56,175 bases of DNA from JBQTII01 sp052387905 (GCA_052387905.1 JBQTIR010000019.1:1-56175), one strand, 5' to 3'. Positions 24,329 through 32,489 are shown, counted from the first letter of the stretch. Numbers and translations: made by a program. Notes: generated from the sequence alone by a model not told the origin.

Positions 24329-26131
24329 ATGTCAGTCTCCGTCACCCTCCCGGCGCTCGGGGAGAGCGTCACCGAGGGCACCGTCACGCGCTGGCTGAAG
24401 GCGGAGGGCGACACGGTCGCGGTCGACGAGCCGTTGCTCGAGATCTCCACCGACAAGGTCGACACCGAGATTCCCGCCCCGGTCGCCGGTGTGCTGCTGC
24501 GCATCAGCGTTCAGGAGGACGAGACCGTCGAGGTCGGCGCCGAACTCGGTGTGATCGGCGAAGCCGGCGAGGCCAGTGGCAGCTCCCCTGCTGCCGCCCC
24601 GGCTCCGGTCGCTGCCCCCGAACCCGTTGCCGAAGCGCCCGCGCCGCCCGCCCCGCCTGCTCCCGAGCCGGTCGCCGACGCCCCGGCACCCGTAGCCCCG
24701 GCCGCATCGGAGCCCTCTGCTCCGGCTCCCGCCCCTTCCGAACCGCCGGCCACCGGCGGGACCTCGATCACCCTTCCCGCACTCGGCGAGAGCGTCACCG
24801 AAGGCACCGTCACCCGCTGGCTCAAGGCGGTCGGTGACACCGTCGCGGTCGACGAGCCGTTGCTGGAGATCTCCACCGACAAGGTCGACACCGAGATCCC
24901 CGCCCCCGCGGCCGGGGTCTTGGTCAAGATCACTGTCGCCGAGGACCAGACCGTCGACGTCGGTGCCGAACTCGGCGTGATCGCAGCGTCCGCGCCAGCG
25001 TCGGCACCAGCGCCCGCGCCGGCCCCTGCCGCGGCGCCCGTCGCCCCGCCGGCTCCGGCACCTGTGGCGGCCGCCCCGGTCGCACCGCCCGCTCCGGCCC
25101 CGCCCGCTCCGGCCCCGCCCGCTCCCCCGGCCCCGGCCGCGCCGTCCTCAGGCAACGGCAACGGCAACGCACCAGCCGACGCCGACATGGGCGCCTACGT
25201 CACCCCGCTGGTCCGCAAGCTGGCCGCGGACAACAACGTCGACCTGGCCTCGCTCACCGGCACCGGGGTCGGCGGGCGGATCCGCAAGCAGGACGTCCTC
25301 GACGCCGCAGCACGCACCCCCACCCCGGCAGACCCCACCCCGGCGGCCCCGGCGGCCCCGGCGGCCCCGGCGGGCCCAGCGCCAGGCGCGGCGCCGGCCG
25401 CCACGACCCAGCCAGCCGGCGTCGAGCCGATGTCGCGTCTGCGCAAGGTGATCGCGGCCCGCATGGTCGAGTCGCTGCAGGTCTCGGCTCAGCTCACCTG
25501 CTTCATCGAGGCCGACGTGTCCCGCATCGTGCGCCTGCGCGAGCAGGCGAAAGGCGCTTTCGAGCTCCGCGAGGGCCAGAAGCTGAACTTCCTGCCGTTC
25601 TTCGCCAAGGCCACCGTCGAGGCACTCAAGGCACACCCGAAGCTCAATGCCTCCATCGACGTCGCCGCCGGCACCATCACCTTCCACCCGCACGTGCACC
25701 TGGGGATGGCCGTGGACACCGAGCGCGGGTTGCTGGTGCCCGTCGTCCACGACGCCGACGAGCTCAACCTCGCCGGTCTGTCCAGGGCCATCAATGACCT
25801 GGCGAGCCGCACCCGCGGGAACAAGATCACCCCGGACGACCTCGGCGGCGGCACATTCACCCTCACCAACACCGGCAGCCGCGGGGCCCTCACGGACACC
25901 CCGATCATCAACCAGCCGCAGGTGGGCATCCTCGGCACCGGCACCGTCGTCAAGCGCGCGGTGGTCGTGGAGGACGTCGACGGCGGCGAAACGATCGCCA
26001 TCCGCTCGATGGTCTACCTGGCGCTGACCTACGACCACCGTCTGGTCGACGGCGCCGATGCCGCCCGCTTTCTGGTCACCGTCAAGGAACGCCTCGAAGA
26101 GGGCTCCTTCGAATCCGAGCTGGGCCTGTGA
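24329..26131 (+). CDS. sucB: 2-oxoacid dehydrogenase E2 with two lipoyl domains (dihydrolipoamide acyltransferase)
   Basis: 600 residues. Two lipoyl domains at about 1-76 and 145-220 carry lipoyl lysines K43 and K185 in TDKVD; long Ala/Pro linkers follow each. A peripheral subunit-binding domain lies near 288-330 (VTPLVRKLAADNNVDLASLTGTG) and the catalytic acyltransferase domain fills the rest, with the active-site LTYDHRLVDGADAARFL. Actinobacterial homologues at this locus (DlaT/SucB) serve pyruvate and/or 2-oxoglutarate dehydrogenase, so the substrate is not fixed by sequence. GAGGAG precedes the ATG. The two lipoyl domains are nearly identical, suggesting recent duplication or conversion. 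Confidence 0.95.
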   Translation: MSVSVTLPALGESVTEGTVTRWLKAEGDTVAVDEPLLEISTDKVDTEIPAPVAGVLLRISVQEDETVEVGAELGVIGEAGEASGSSPAAAPAPVAAPEPVAEAPAPPAPPAPEPVADAPAPVAPAASEPSAPAPAPSEPPATGGTSITLPALGESVTEGTVTRWLKAVGDTVAVDEPLLEISTDKVDTEIPAPAAGVLVKITVAEDQTVDVGAELGVIAASAPASAPAPAPAPAAAPVAPPAPAPVAAAPVAPPAPAPPAPAPPAPPAPAAPSSGNGNGNAPADADMGAYVTPLVRKLAADNNVDLASLTGTGVGGRIRKQDVLDAAARTPTPADPTPAAPAAPAAPAGPAPGAAPAATTQPAGVEPMSRLRKVIAARMVESLQVSAQLTCFIEADVSRIVRLREQAKGAFELREGQKLNFLPFFAKATVEALKAHPKLNASIDVAAGTITFHPHVHLGMAVDTERGLLVPVVHDADELNLAGLSRAINDLASRTRGNKITPDDLGGGTFTLTNTGSRGALTDTPIINQPQVGILGTGTVVKRAVVVEDVDGGETIAIRSMVYLALTYDHRLVDGADAARFLVTVKERLEEGSFESELGL

Positions 26132-27009
26132 AAATCGCGGTCACCGGCTCGTCCGGTCTGATCGGCACCGCTCTTGTCTCCTCGCTCAAGGCCGACGGGC
26201 ACGAGGTCCTGTGCCTGGTGCGCCGACCGGCCAAGTCGGCCGACGAAGTGCAGTGGGATCCTGCACGCACGCTGGACCCCCGGGTGCTGAGCGGCGTCGA
26301 CGCCGCGGTGAGCCTGGCCGGGGCCGGGGTCGGAGACAAGCGGTGGAGCGAGGACTACAAGCGCACGCTGATCGACAGCCGGATCCAGAGCACCTTCACA
26401 CTCTCCACCGCACTGGCGGCCCAGGAACGCACTCCAGCGGTTTTGGTGGCGGGGTCGGCGATCGGTTACTACGGTCACAGCGACGGCCGTGAACTCGACG
26501 AGAACTCCCCCGCCGGCGACGATTTCCTCGCCCAACTCTGCGTCCGATGGGAGGCCGCGACCGCCCCGGCCGAGGCGGCAGGGATCCGCGTCGCGCACGC
26601 GCGTACCGGCCTGGTGGTCGCCAAAGAGGGCGGCGCCTGGGCGCGAATGTTTCCGCTGTTCAAGCTCGGCCTGGGCGGCAAGCTCGGCTCCGGCAAGCAG
26701 TACTGGAGCTTCATCTCCCTGCACGACGAGATCGCTGCGCTGCGCCATCTGCTGGAGCACGAGATCGCCGGCCCGGTCAATCTCACCGCCCCGAATCCGG
26801 TCACCAATGCCGAGATCACCAAAGCCATGGGGGCGGCCTTGAAGCGCCCGACGCTGTTCCCGGCGCCGGCGTTCGCACTCAAGATCGTGCTGGGCGAGTT
26901 CTCCTCCGAGCCGCTGGGCAGCCAGCGCGTCCTGCCCCGGCGGCTGGAGAAGGAGGGCTTCACCTTCGCCCATCCCACGATCACCGAGGCGATCCGCGCC
27001 GCCCTCTGA
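26128..27009 (+). CDS. TIGR01777-family NAD(P)-dependent epimerase-like protein
   Basis: 293 residues with an extended short-chain dehydrogenase fold: KIAVTGSSGLIGTALVSSL (dinucleotide loop), DAAVSLAGAGVGDKRWSEDYK, VAGSAIGYYGHSDGRELDE (active-site Tyr region), and a C-terminal DUF1731-like tail (LPRRLEKEGFTFAHPTITEAI). These are often called SulA-like or cell-division inhibitors without direct evidence. The GTG start overlaps the E2 stop (GTGA). The same order, E2 then this gene then lipB, is found in M. tuberculosis, so it may be cotranscribed with lipoate functions. Confidence 0.88.
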   Translation: MKIAVTGSSGLIGTALVSSLKADGHEVLCLVRRPAKSADEVQWDPARTLDPRVLSGVDAAVSLAGAGVGDKRWSEDYKRTLIDSRIQSTFTLSTALAAQERTPAVLVAGSAIGYYGHSDGRELDENSPAGDDFLAQLCVRWEAATAPAEAAGIRVAHARTGLVVAKEGGAWARMFPLFKLGLGGKLGSGKQYWSFISLHDEIAALRHLLEHEIAGPVNLTAPNPVTNAEITKAMGAALKRPTLFPAPAFALKIVLGEFSSEPLGSQRVLPRRLEKEGFTFAHPTITEAIRAAL

Positions 27010-27034
27010 GCGCAAGATCGTGACACACAAGATC

Positions 27035-27084
27035 GTGACGTCCGAAGCAGCGGTCGCTATAGCAGCCATTCCTTCGGACGTCCC
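27035..27084. repeat. 50-bp palindromic dispersed repeat, copy 2
   Basis: The outer arms (GACGTCCGAAG and CTTCGGACGTC) are perfectly complementary, and the centre again carries GCTATAGC, but the inner arms have several mismatches compared with copy 1 at 12480. It lies between the epimerase-like gene and lipB, 73 bases before copy 3. Confidence 0.88.
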
Positions 27085-27107
27085 GAAATCCGCCGACACT
27101 CACGATT

Positions 27108-27157
27108 GTGACGTCCGAAGCAGCGGTCGCTATAGCAGCCATTCCTTCGGACGTCAG
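27108..27157. repeat. 50-bp palindromic dispersed repeat, copy 3
   Basis: Identical to copy 2 over its first 48 bases. The pair forms a direct tandem with a 73-base period, placed immediately before the lipB promoter region. Together with copy 1 this shows a mobile or amplified element in the genome. Confidence 0.88.
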
Positions 27158-27174
27158 CGGTATGAGCTCCGACT

Positions 27175-27180
27175 TAGACT
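27175..27180 (+). promoter_or_regulatory. Probable -10 element (TAGACT) for lipB
   Basis: TAGACT ends seven bases before the lipB GTG at 27188. It is the same hexamer found six bases before map, and there is no Shine-Dalgarno. Copy 3 of the palindromic repeat occupies the -35 to -60 region, so it could influence this promoter. Confidence 0.45.
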
Positions 27181-27187
27181 GGACCGT

Positions 27188-27868
27188 GTGGCCCCGTTGC
27201 GATTCCTGACTGCGCGTCCGGAAGACGGGCACGTTCCGTACGGGCCGGCCTGGGACCTGCAGCGCGCCCTGCACGCGGCGCGCGTCGCCGACGAGGTCGT
27301 CGACACCGTCATCCTGCTCGAGCACGAGCCGGTGTTTACCGCGGGCAAGCGCACCGAAGCGCAGGACCGGCCGTGGGACGGGACCCCGGTCATCGACGTC
27401 GACCGTGGCGGCAAGATCACCTGGCACGGACCCGGGCAGCTCACCGGCTACCCGATCGTGAAGTTGGCGGCGAAGCTCTACGTCGTTGATTACGTCAGGC
27501 GTCTGGAGACGGCGATCATCGCGGTCTGCGCAGACCTGGGCATCGAGGCGGGCCGGGTCACCGGGCGCAGCGGGGTCTGGGTTCCGGGAGGCCCGGACCG
27601 CAAGCTTGCGGCGATCGGGGTCCGCGTCGCGGGCGGAGTCACCATGCACGGCTTCGCGATCAACTGCGACTGCACCCTCGACTGGGTCACCACCATCGTG
27701 CCGTGCGGGATCTCCGACGCGGCGGTCACGACGCTGAGCCGGGAACTGGGGCGTCCCGTGAGCGTCGCCGAAGTCGCCCCGCTGGTCCGGCGCCGTTTCG
27801 CCGAGGTCTTCTGTGCTGACGAGGTCGAGTTCGCCGACCTCGCCGTGCCCGCCGGGACCTCGTCGTGA
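27188..27868 (+). CDS. lipB: Lipoyl(octanoyl) transferase
   Basis: 226 residues from the GTG at 27188. LipB moves octanoyl from acyl carrier protein to lipoyl domains, making the precursor that LipA sulfurates. Motifs: LLEHEPVFTAGKRT, the RGGKITWHGPGQLTGYPI signature, GRSGVWV, the catalytic Lys in KLAAIGVRVAGGVTMHGFAINC and the catalytic Cys in IVPCGI. The frame is open further upstream through the palindromic repeats, but that stretch has no family similarity. Its stop overlaps the lipA GTG (GTGA), so lipB and lipA are coupled. Confidence 0.95.
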   Translation: MAPLRFLTARPEDGHVPYGPAWDLQRALHAARVADEVVDTVILLEHEPVFTAGKRTEAQDRPWDGTPVIDVDRGGKITWHGPGQLTGYPIVKLAAKLYVVDYVRRLETAIIAVCADLGIEAGRVTGRSGVWVPGGPDRKLAAIGVRVAGGVTMHGFAINCDCTLDWVTTIVPCGISDAAVTTLSRELGRPVSVAEVAPLVRRRFAEVFCADEVEFADLAVPAGTSS

Positions 27869-28950
27869 GCGTCGTACCCGAGGGCCGCAAGATGCTGCGC
27901 CTGGAGGTCCGCAACTCGGAGACCGCCATCGAGCGCAAACCGGCCTGGATCAAGACCAAGCTACGCACCGGCCCGGAGTACACCGCCCTGCAGAAGCTCG
28001 TGAAGGACGAGGGCCTGCACACCGTCTGTCAGGAAGCTGGCTGCCCCAACATCTTCGAGTGCTGGGAGGACCGCGAGGCCACGTTCCTCATCGGCGGGGA
28101 CCAATGCACCCGGCGCTGCGACTTCTGCCAGATCGACACCGGCAAGCCCGCCGACCTCGACCGCGACGAACCGCGCCGGGTCGCGCAGTCCGTCGCCACC
28201 ATGGGTCTGCGCTACGCGACGATCACCGGCGTCGCCCGCGACGACCTGCCCGACGGCGGCGCGTGGCTCTACGCCCAGACCGTGCAGGAGATTCACGCCG
28301 CCGTGCCCGGCTGCGGCGTCGAGTTGTTGGCACCGGACTTCAACGCCGAGCCCGACCTGCTGGCCGAGGTCTTCGCCGCCCGGCCCGAGGTGTTCGCGCA
28401 CAACATCGAGACCGTGCGCCGGGTGTTCCGCCGGATCCGGCCGGGTTTCCGTTACGACCGGTCGCTGGAGGTCATCTCCGCGGCCCGCGACGCCGCCCTG
28501 GTGACCAAGTCCAACCTGATCCTGGGTCTGGGTGAGACGCCGGACGAGGTCATCGAGGCGATGGGTGAGCTCCGCGCCGCCGGCACGGAGCTGCTCACGA
28601 TCACCCAGTACCTGCGTCCCAGCCCGCGCCACCACCCGGTCGAGCGCTGGGTGCGGCCCGAGGTCTTCGACGAACTCGGCGCCCGCGCGCTGGAGATGGG
28701 CTTCGCCGGAGTGATGTCCGGGCCGCTGGTGCGCTCCTCCTACCGCGCCGGGCGGCTCTACCAGCAGGCCGTCGCCGCCCGCGATGCGAGCGAGCGAGGA
28801 ACGAGCGAGGAGCATGAGCGGGCCATGGGCGCCGCCCGCGATGCGAGCGAGCGAGGAACGAGCGAGGAGCATGAGCGGGCCATGGGCGCCGCCCGCGATG
28901 CGAGCGCCCTATCCTTCGCTGAGCGCACCGCGACACCTGTGAGGAAGTAG
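27865..28950 (+). CDS. lipA: Lipoyl synthase with repeat-derived C-terminal extension
   Basis: 361 residues. LipA is a radical-SAM enzyme that inserts two sulfurs into octanoyl groups. The auxiliary cluster motif (CQEAGCPNIFEC) and the radical-SAM motif (CTRRCDFC) are present, as are ELLAPDFNAEPDLL, HNIETVRRVFRRIRP and GLGETPDEVIEAM. After the normal end of the fold (VRSSYRAGRLYQQA) come two exact 19-residue repeats plus a partial third, encoded by a 57-bp DNA repeat (28774-28905). About 45 residues are thus added by repeat expansion in frame; the extension is charged and probably tolerated rather than functional. Confidence 0.96.
   Translation: MSVVPEGRKMLRLEVRNSETAIERKPAWIKTKLRTGPEYTALQKLVKDEGLHTVCQEAGCPNIFECWEDREATFLIGGDQCTRRCDFCQIDTGKPADLDRDEPRRVAQSVATMGLRYATITGVARDDLPDGGAWLYAQTVQEIHAAVPGCGVELLAPDFNAEPDLLAEVFAARPEVFAHNIETVRRVFRRIRPGFRYDRSLEVISAARDAALVTKSNLILGLGETPDEVIEAMGELRAAGTELLTITQYLRPSPRHHPVERWVRPEVFDELGARALEMGFAGVMSGPLVRSSYRAGRLYQQAVAARDASERGTSEEHERAMGAARDASERGTSEEHERAMGAARDASALSFAERTATPVRK
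28774..28905 (+). repeat. 57-bp tandem repeat (2.3 copies) inside lipA
   Basis: Two units, 28774-28830 and 28831-28887, are identical; a partial third covers 28888-28905. Each unit contains the GCGAGCGAGCGAGGAACGAG core and encodes 19 residues (AARDASERGTSEEHERAMG). A related core occurs in hen1 at 34571, so this is a dispersed repeat that has landed and expanded in a coding sequence. Confidence 0.95.
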
Positions 28951-28955
28951 CACGC

Positions 28956-29666
28956 ATGAGGAAGAAGAAGGAAAAGGCTCCCAAGCCGCCGAAGCAGGGC
29001 GGCGGGAAGCTGAAGCAGCTGCGCGAGGCGTACACGATGACGCGCCGGACGGACAAGCTACTTCCGGTTTACATGGGTCTGGCCTTCTTCGGCACGATGA
29101 TCGGCCTGTACTTCCTCCTCAGCCTGATCATTCACCCCATCGTCGCCGGCCTCTTCGGCCTGTTCTCCGGCCTGATGGCCCTGCTGCTCGTCTTCGGCCG
29201 TCGCGTGCAGAACGCGGTCTACGCCGAAATGGACGGTCAGCCCGGCGCCGCTGCCGCGGTCATGCAGAACATGAAGCGCGGCGGGTGGACCGTCACCCCC
29301 GCCATCGCGGTGAACAAGAGCCAGGACGTCGTACACCGTGCGGTCGGCAAGAGCGGAATCGTGCTCATCGGTGAGGGTCCGTATCAGCGTGTGGCGCCGC
29401 TGCTGGACGCCGAGCGCAAGCGGATGAACCGCTTCGTCGCCGACGTCCCCGTCCACGAGATCGTGATCGGGCACGGTGAGGGCGAGGTCGAACTCGCCAA
29501 GCTGACGCGCTACATGATGAAGCTGCCCAAGGACAAAAGCATCTCGGTCGTGGAGACCAACGACCGGCTGCGCGCGGTCGGTGACCTGATGAAGAACGTG
29601 CCGATCCCGAAGGGCCCGATGCCCAAGGGCGTCAAGATGCCGAGGGGCGCCCGACCGCCGCGCTGA
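28956..29666 (+). CDS. DUF4191 membrane protein
   Basis: 236 residues. A very basic N-terminus (KKKEKAPKPPKQGGGKLKQLREAY) precedes two membrane helices (about 46-90: GLAFFGTMIGLYFLLSLII and GLFSGLMALLLVFG) and a soluble domain with YAEMDGQPGAAAAVMQNMKRGGW, GIVLIGEG and ERKRMNRFVADVPVHEIVIGHGEGEVELAKL. This is the DUF4191 family, conserved directly downstream of lipA in actinobacteria and of unknown function. The constant linkage suggests a role around lipoate or membrane homeostasis, but nothing in the sequence shows it. GAGGAAG precedes the ATG. Confidence 0.9.
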   Translation: MRKKKEKAPKPPKQGGGKLKQLREAYTMTRRTDKLLPVYMGLAFFGTMIGLYFLLSLIIHPIVAGLFGLFSGLMALLLVFGRRVQNAVYAEMDGQPGAAAAVMQNMKRGGWTVTPAIAVNKSQDVVHRAVGKSGIVLIGEGPYQRVAPLLDAERKRMNRFVADVPVHEIVIGHGEGEVELAKLTRYMMKLPKDKSISVVETNDRLRAVGDLMKNVPIPKGPMPKGVKMPRGARPPR

Positions 29667-29680
29667 GGACAGACCGCGTG

Positions 29681-30163
29681 CTAGCGGCGGACGACGACCG
29701 TGCGGGCCGCCCGGTCATGCAGGCCGCGGTAGTCGCGATCGTTGAACAGCGGCGGCAGGACAAGCGCGATCCCCAGTGTGCGGATCAGCACCGCTCCGAT
29801 TCCCGGGTTGGCTCCGTCCAGGCGGGCGACCCGAAGGCCCAGCAGACGACCACCGATGCCGGCGCCCACGGTGGTGACCAGGGCAAGGTTGATCACGGCA
29901 AACGCGAGCAGGATTGCGAACGAGCGATCCCCGGTCGACGAGCCGGGCATGAACGCCGCTGCGATGAACTGCGCGATCGTCCAGTCGATGAACGTCGCAG
30001 CCAGGCGCCGGGTCAGACCTGCGACCGAGTTCGGTCCCTCCTGCGGCAGTCCCAGCCGCTTGCCCGGCGGGGGAAGTTCCTCGCCCGTCGCCTCCGCCAG
30101 CGAGCGCGGCCCGGACAGCCATGAGCCCAGCGCCCGCCGGTCGAAACCCCTGCCTTCGTCCAT
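29681..30163 (-). CDS. RDD-family membrane protein
   Basis: 160 residues from the ATG at 30163. After a soluble N-terminus (LGSWLSGPRSLAEATGEELPPPGKRLGLP), an RDD-type segment (GLTRRLAATFIDWTIAQFIAAAF) begins three hydrophobic segments, with GRLLGLRVARLDG and the C-terminal NDRDYRGLHDRAARTVVVRR typical of the family. RDD proteins are small integral membrane proteins, mostly of unknown function. A counterpart (Rv2219A) lies in the same place before glnA in M. tuberculosis. TACCGT six bases before the ATG suggests a leaderless transcript. It ends 15 bases from the DUF4191 stop. Confidence 0.87.
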   Translation of the reverse strand: MDEGRGFDRRALGSWLSGPRSLAEATGEELPPPGKRLGLPQEGPNSVAGLTRRLAATFIDWTIAQFIAAAFMPGSSTGDRSFAILLAFAVINLALVTTVGAGIGGRLLGLRVARLDGANPGIGAVLIRTLGIALVLPPLFNDRDYRGLHDRAARTVVVRR

Positions 30164-30169
30164 GGCCCC

Positions 30170-30175
30170 ACGGTA
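30170..30175 (-). promoter_or_regulatory. Probable -10 element (TACCGT) for the RDD gene
   Basis: TACCGT on the minus strand ends six bases before the ATG at 30163. A GTGGGG stretch overlaps it, so ordinary ribosome binding is not excluded. Confidence 0.3.
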
Positions 30176-30315
30176 AGCGGGCACCGACCACGGCGTGAGC
30201 GCGGGTCCACCCGGGTGGCACCTGCCGACACGGCCACCCCAGGGTGGCGTCGGTGCGCCCGACCCGAAAGGATGGCGGCGATCACCACATGCCAGGCCAG
30301 CACCGAGAAGGCGTC

Positions 30316-30353
30316 GTAACACCGAGGAAACAATCGGGATACGGGCACGTCAT
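30316..30353 (+). promoter_or_regulatory. Probable GlnR operator upstream of glnA
   Basis: Four pentamers with exact six-base spacing: GTAAC (30316-30320), GAAAC (30327-30331), GATAC (30338-30342) and GTCAT (30349-30353). The known actinobacterial GlnR box is gTnAc-n6-GaAAc repeated after six bases; the first half here is perfect and the second is degenerate. It lies about 84 bases before the glnA start, a suitable distance for activation under nitrogen limitation. Confidence 0.7.
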
Positions 30354-30436
30354 CGCCCCCGACTACCTTCACGGAACCTGGCCGACTGCCAGTTTCATGG
30401 ACGCCCGCCACTGCTGCGCGGGCAAGGAGGACGCGG

Positions 30437-31861
30437 ATGTTCAGCAACGCCGACGAGGTCATGCGCTTCATCGAGACCGAGGACGTCAAGTTTGTCGATG
30501 TGCGCTTCTGTGACCTCCCGGGGGTCATGCAGCACTTCAACGTCCCGGCCCAATCGGTCAACGCGGACTTCTTTACCGAAGGCCAGATGTTCGACGGGTC
30601 CTCGATCCGTGGATTCCAGGCGATCCACGAGTCCGACATGAAGTTGCTGCCGGACCTCGACACCGCCTACCTGGACCCCTTCCGCACACACAAGACCCTC
30701 ATCGTCAACATGGGCATCGTCGACCCGTACACGGGCGAGCCGTACAGCCGTGACCCGCGCCAGATCGCTGCCAAGGCCGAGGCGCACCTGAAGTCCACCG
30801 GCATCGCCGACACCGCATTCTTCGCCCCCGAGGCCGAGTTCTACATCTTCGACGACGTCCGCTTCGAGACCAAGCAGAACGCCGGCTACTACTACATCGA
30901 CTCCATCGAGGGCGCCTGGAACACCGGGCGCGTCGAGGAGGGCGGCAACCAAGGCCACAAGACGCCGTACAAGGGCGGTTACTTCCCCGTTCCGCCGGTC
31001 GACCACTTCGCCGACATGCGCGACGAGATCTGCCTAGAGCTGGACGCGCTGGGCCTGCAGGTCGAGCGCGCGCACCACGAGGTGGGCACCGCCGGTCAGC
31101 AGGAAATCAACTACCGCTTCGACACCCTGGCGAAGTCCGCGGACAAGGTCATGCAGTTCAAGTACATCGTGAAGAACGTCGTCGCCCGCAACGGCAAGAC
31201 GGTCACCTTCATGCCCAAGCCGCTCTTCGGTGACAACGGCTCGGGCATGCACTGTCACCAATCGCTGTGGAAGAACGGCGAGCCGCTCTTCTACGACGAG
31301 CTCGGCTACGGCGGGCTGTCGGACATCGCCCGCTGGTATGTCGGTGGTCTGTTGCACCACGCACCGTCGCTGCTGGCGTTCACCAACCCGACGATGAACT
31401 CATACCACCGTCTGGTGCCGGGCTTCGAGGCTCCGGTCAACCTGGTCTACTCAGCGCGTAACCGCTCGGCCTGCATCCGCATCCCGGTGACCGGCTCGAA
31501 CCCGAAGGCCAAGCGCATCGAGTTCCGCGTCCCGGACCCCTCCTCGAACCCGTACCTCGCGTTCTCGGCGATGCTGATGGCCGGCCTCGACGGCATCAAG
31601 AACAAGATCGAGCCGCCGACCCCGGTCGACAAGGACCTCTACGAGCTGCCCCCGGACGAGCTGGCCGAGATTGCCCAGGTCCCGGACTCGCTGCCCAAGG
31701 TCCTCGACGCCCTGGAGGCCGACCACGCCTATCTGCTCGAGGGTGGGGTCTTCACCGCCGACCTGATCGAGACGTGGATCGCGTGGAAGCGCGCCAACGA
31801 GGTGGACCCGATCCGCCTGCGCCCGCACCCCCACGAGTTCGAGCTCTACTACGACATCTGA
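30437..31861 (+). CDS. glnA: Glutamine synthetase type I
   Basis: 474 residues, full length. It makes glutamine from glutamate and ammonia with ATP. Motifs: the N-terminal FVDVRFCDLPGVMQHFNVPA, DGSSIRGFQAIHESDM, FAPEAEFYIFDDV (metal-binding Glu), HHEVGTAGQQEINYRF, KPLFGDNGSGMHCHQS and the AFTNPTMNSYHRLVPGFEAPVNLVYSARNRSA catalytic region. The adenylylation site is present (Y402 in KDLYELPPDE), so GlnE at 42051 can control it. Excellent AAGGAGG Shine-Dalgarno and a likely GlnR box upstream. Confidence 0.98.
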   Translation: MFSNADEVMRFIETEDVKFVDVRFCDLPGVMQHFNVPAQSVNADFFTEGQMFDGSSIRGFQAIHESDMKLLPDLDTAYLDPFRTHKTLIVNMGIVDPYTGEPYSRDPRQIAAKAEAHLKSTGIADTAFFAPEAEFYIFDDVRFETKQNAGYYYIDSIEGAWNTGRVEEGGNQGHKTPYKGGYFPVPPVDHFADMRDEICLELDALGLQVERAHHEVGTAGQQEINYRFDTLAKSADKVMQFKYIVKNVVARNGKTVTFMPKPLFGDNGSGMHCHQSLWKNGEPLFYDELGYGGLSDIARWYVGGLLHHAPSLLAFTNPTMNSYHRLVPGFEAPVNLVYSARNRSACIRIPVTGSNPKAKRIEFRVPDPSSNPYLAFSAMLMAGLDGIKNKIEPPTPVDKDLYELPPDELAEIAQVPDSLPKVLDALEADHAYLLEGGVFTADLIETWIAWKRANEVDPIRLRPHPHEFELYYDI

Positions 31862-31870
31862 TCTCGCATC

Positions 31871-31912
31871 ACGACAGCACCCGCTCCGGTTTGTCGGGGC
31901 GGGTGTTGTCGT
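31871..31912. terminator. Bidirectional hairpin between glnA and the zeta-type toxin gene
   Basis: The arms 31871-31884 (ACGACAGCACCCGC) and 31899-31912 pair over 14 bases with one G:T, around a 14-base loop. It begins ten bases after the glnA stop and ends one base before the stop of the minus-strand toxin gene, so it serves both. Confidence 0.8.
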
Positions 31913-31913
31913 G

Positions 31914-32489
31914 TCAGGGCCAACGCGACGTAAGTGCGTCGGGGGTCCAGGTGGGCCAGGCCGGGTCGCCGACCGGAAGGCCGCCCGTGAACAGCGCGAC
32001 CAGGTTCGGCCCGTCGTGGCGAGAGTTGTCCCAGACGGTCGCTGTGTCGGCGAGGGCAAGGGCGGTGGCAACCAGCGGCCACAGCCGTTGATTCCGACCG
32101 CGAATCTTGTCCTCGGGGACCGCATGGCCGCCGTCGGCAACGCGGGCCGCAACCCGGGCGACGGCCAGGTTCTCCGGGATCAGCAGGACGTGGACCGCGA
32201 CGTAGTACCCGGCCGACTGAGCGTCACGGACCAAGTCGAGTTTGGACGGGTGCGAGAAGACGGTCTCGGCTATCAACGGACGCCCCAGCTCGATGAGCCG
32301 GGCGCGGGTTGCTGCAGCGATCTCTGCTGCCTCGTACGAATGTGACGCTGGGTCATCCGGCCAGCGATGGATGGCGATGAGGTCGGCATTGATGAACTCG
32401 ACGCCAGGGCGCGCAGGGGCGAGTACGAGCTGGACGAACGTCGACTTTCCCGCTCCGTTGCACCCTACGACCAGATCGAGCCGACTCAC
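31914..32489 (-). CDS. Zeta-toxin-like P-loop kinase
   Basis: 191 residues. It begins almost directly with a Walker A loop (VVGCNGAGKSTF, K15), followed by FINADLIAIHRWPDD, an IAETVFSHPSKLDLVRDAQSAGY stretch and the AVPEDKIRGRNQRLWPLV lid region typical of zeta-type kinases, which phosphorylate peptidoglycan sugar precursors or other small substrates. GTG start overlapping the antitoxin stop (GTGA). The pairing with a small upstream gene of the ParD-like type supports a toxin role. A non-toxic kinase of the same fold is the alternative. Confidence 0.85.
   Translation of the reverse strand: MSRLDLVVGCNGAGKSTFVQLVLAPARPGVEFINADLIAIHRWPDDPASHSYEAAEIAAATRARLIELGRPLIAETVFSHPSKLDLVRDAQSAGYYVAVHVLLIPENLAVARVAARVADGGHAVPEDKIRGRNQRLWPLVATALALADTATVWDNSRHDGPNLVALFTGGLPVGDPAWPTWTPDALTSRWP

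Noticed and set aside
27035..27157. Tandem 50-bp palindromes as a short CRISPR array
   Set aside because: Only two units, no unique spacers of even length, the units are palindromic and there are no cas genes.
27020..27187. Upstream extension of lipB through the palindromic repeats
   Set aside because: Translation of the repeats gives no LipB similarity; the GTG at 27188 gives the usual length.
28774..28905. lipA tandem repeat as a CRISPR or regulatory array
   Set aside because: Units are contiguous without spacers and are translated in frame.
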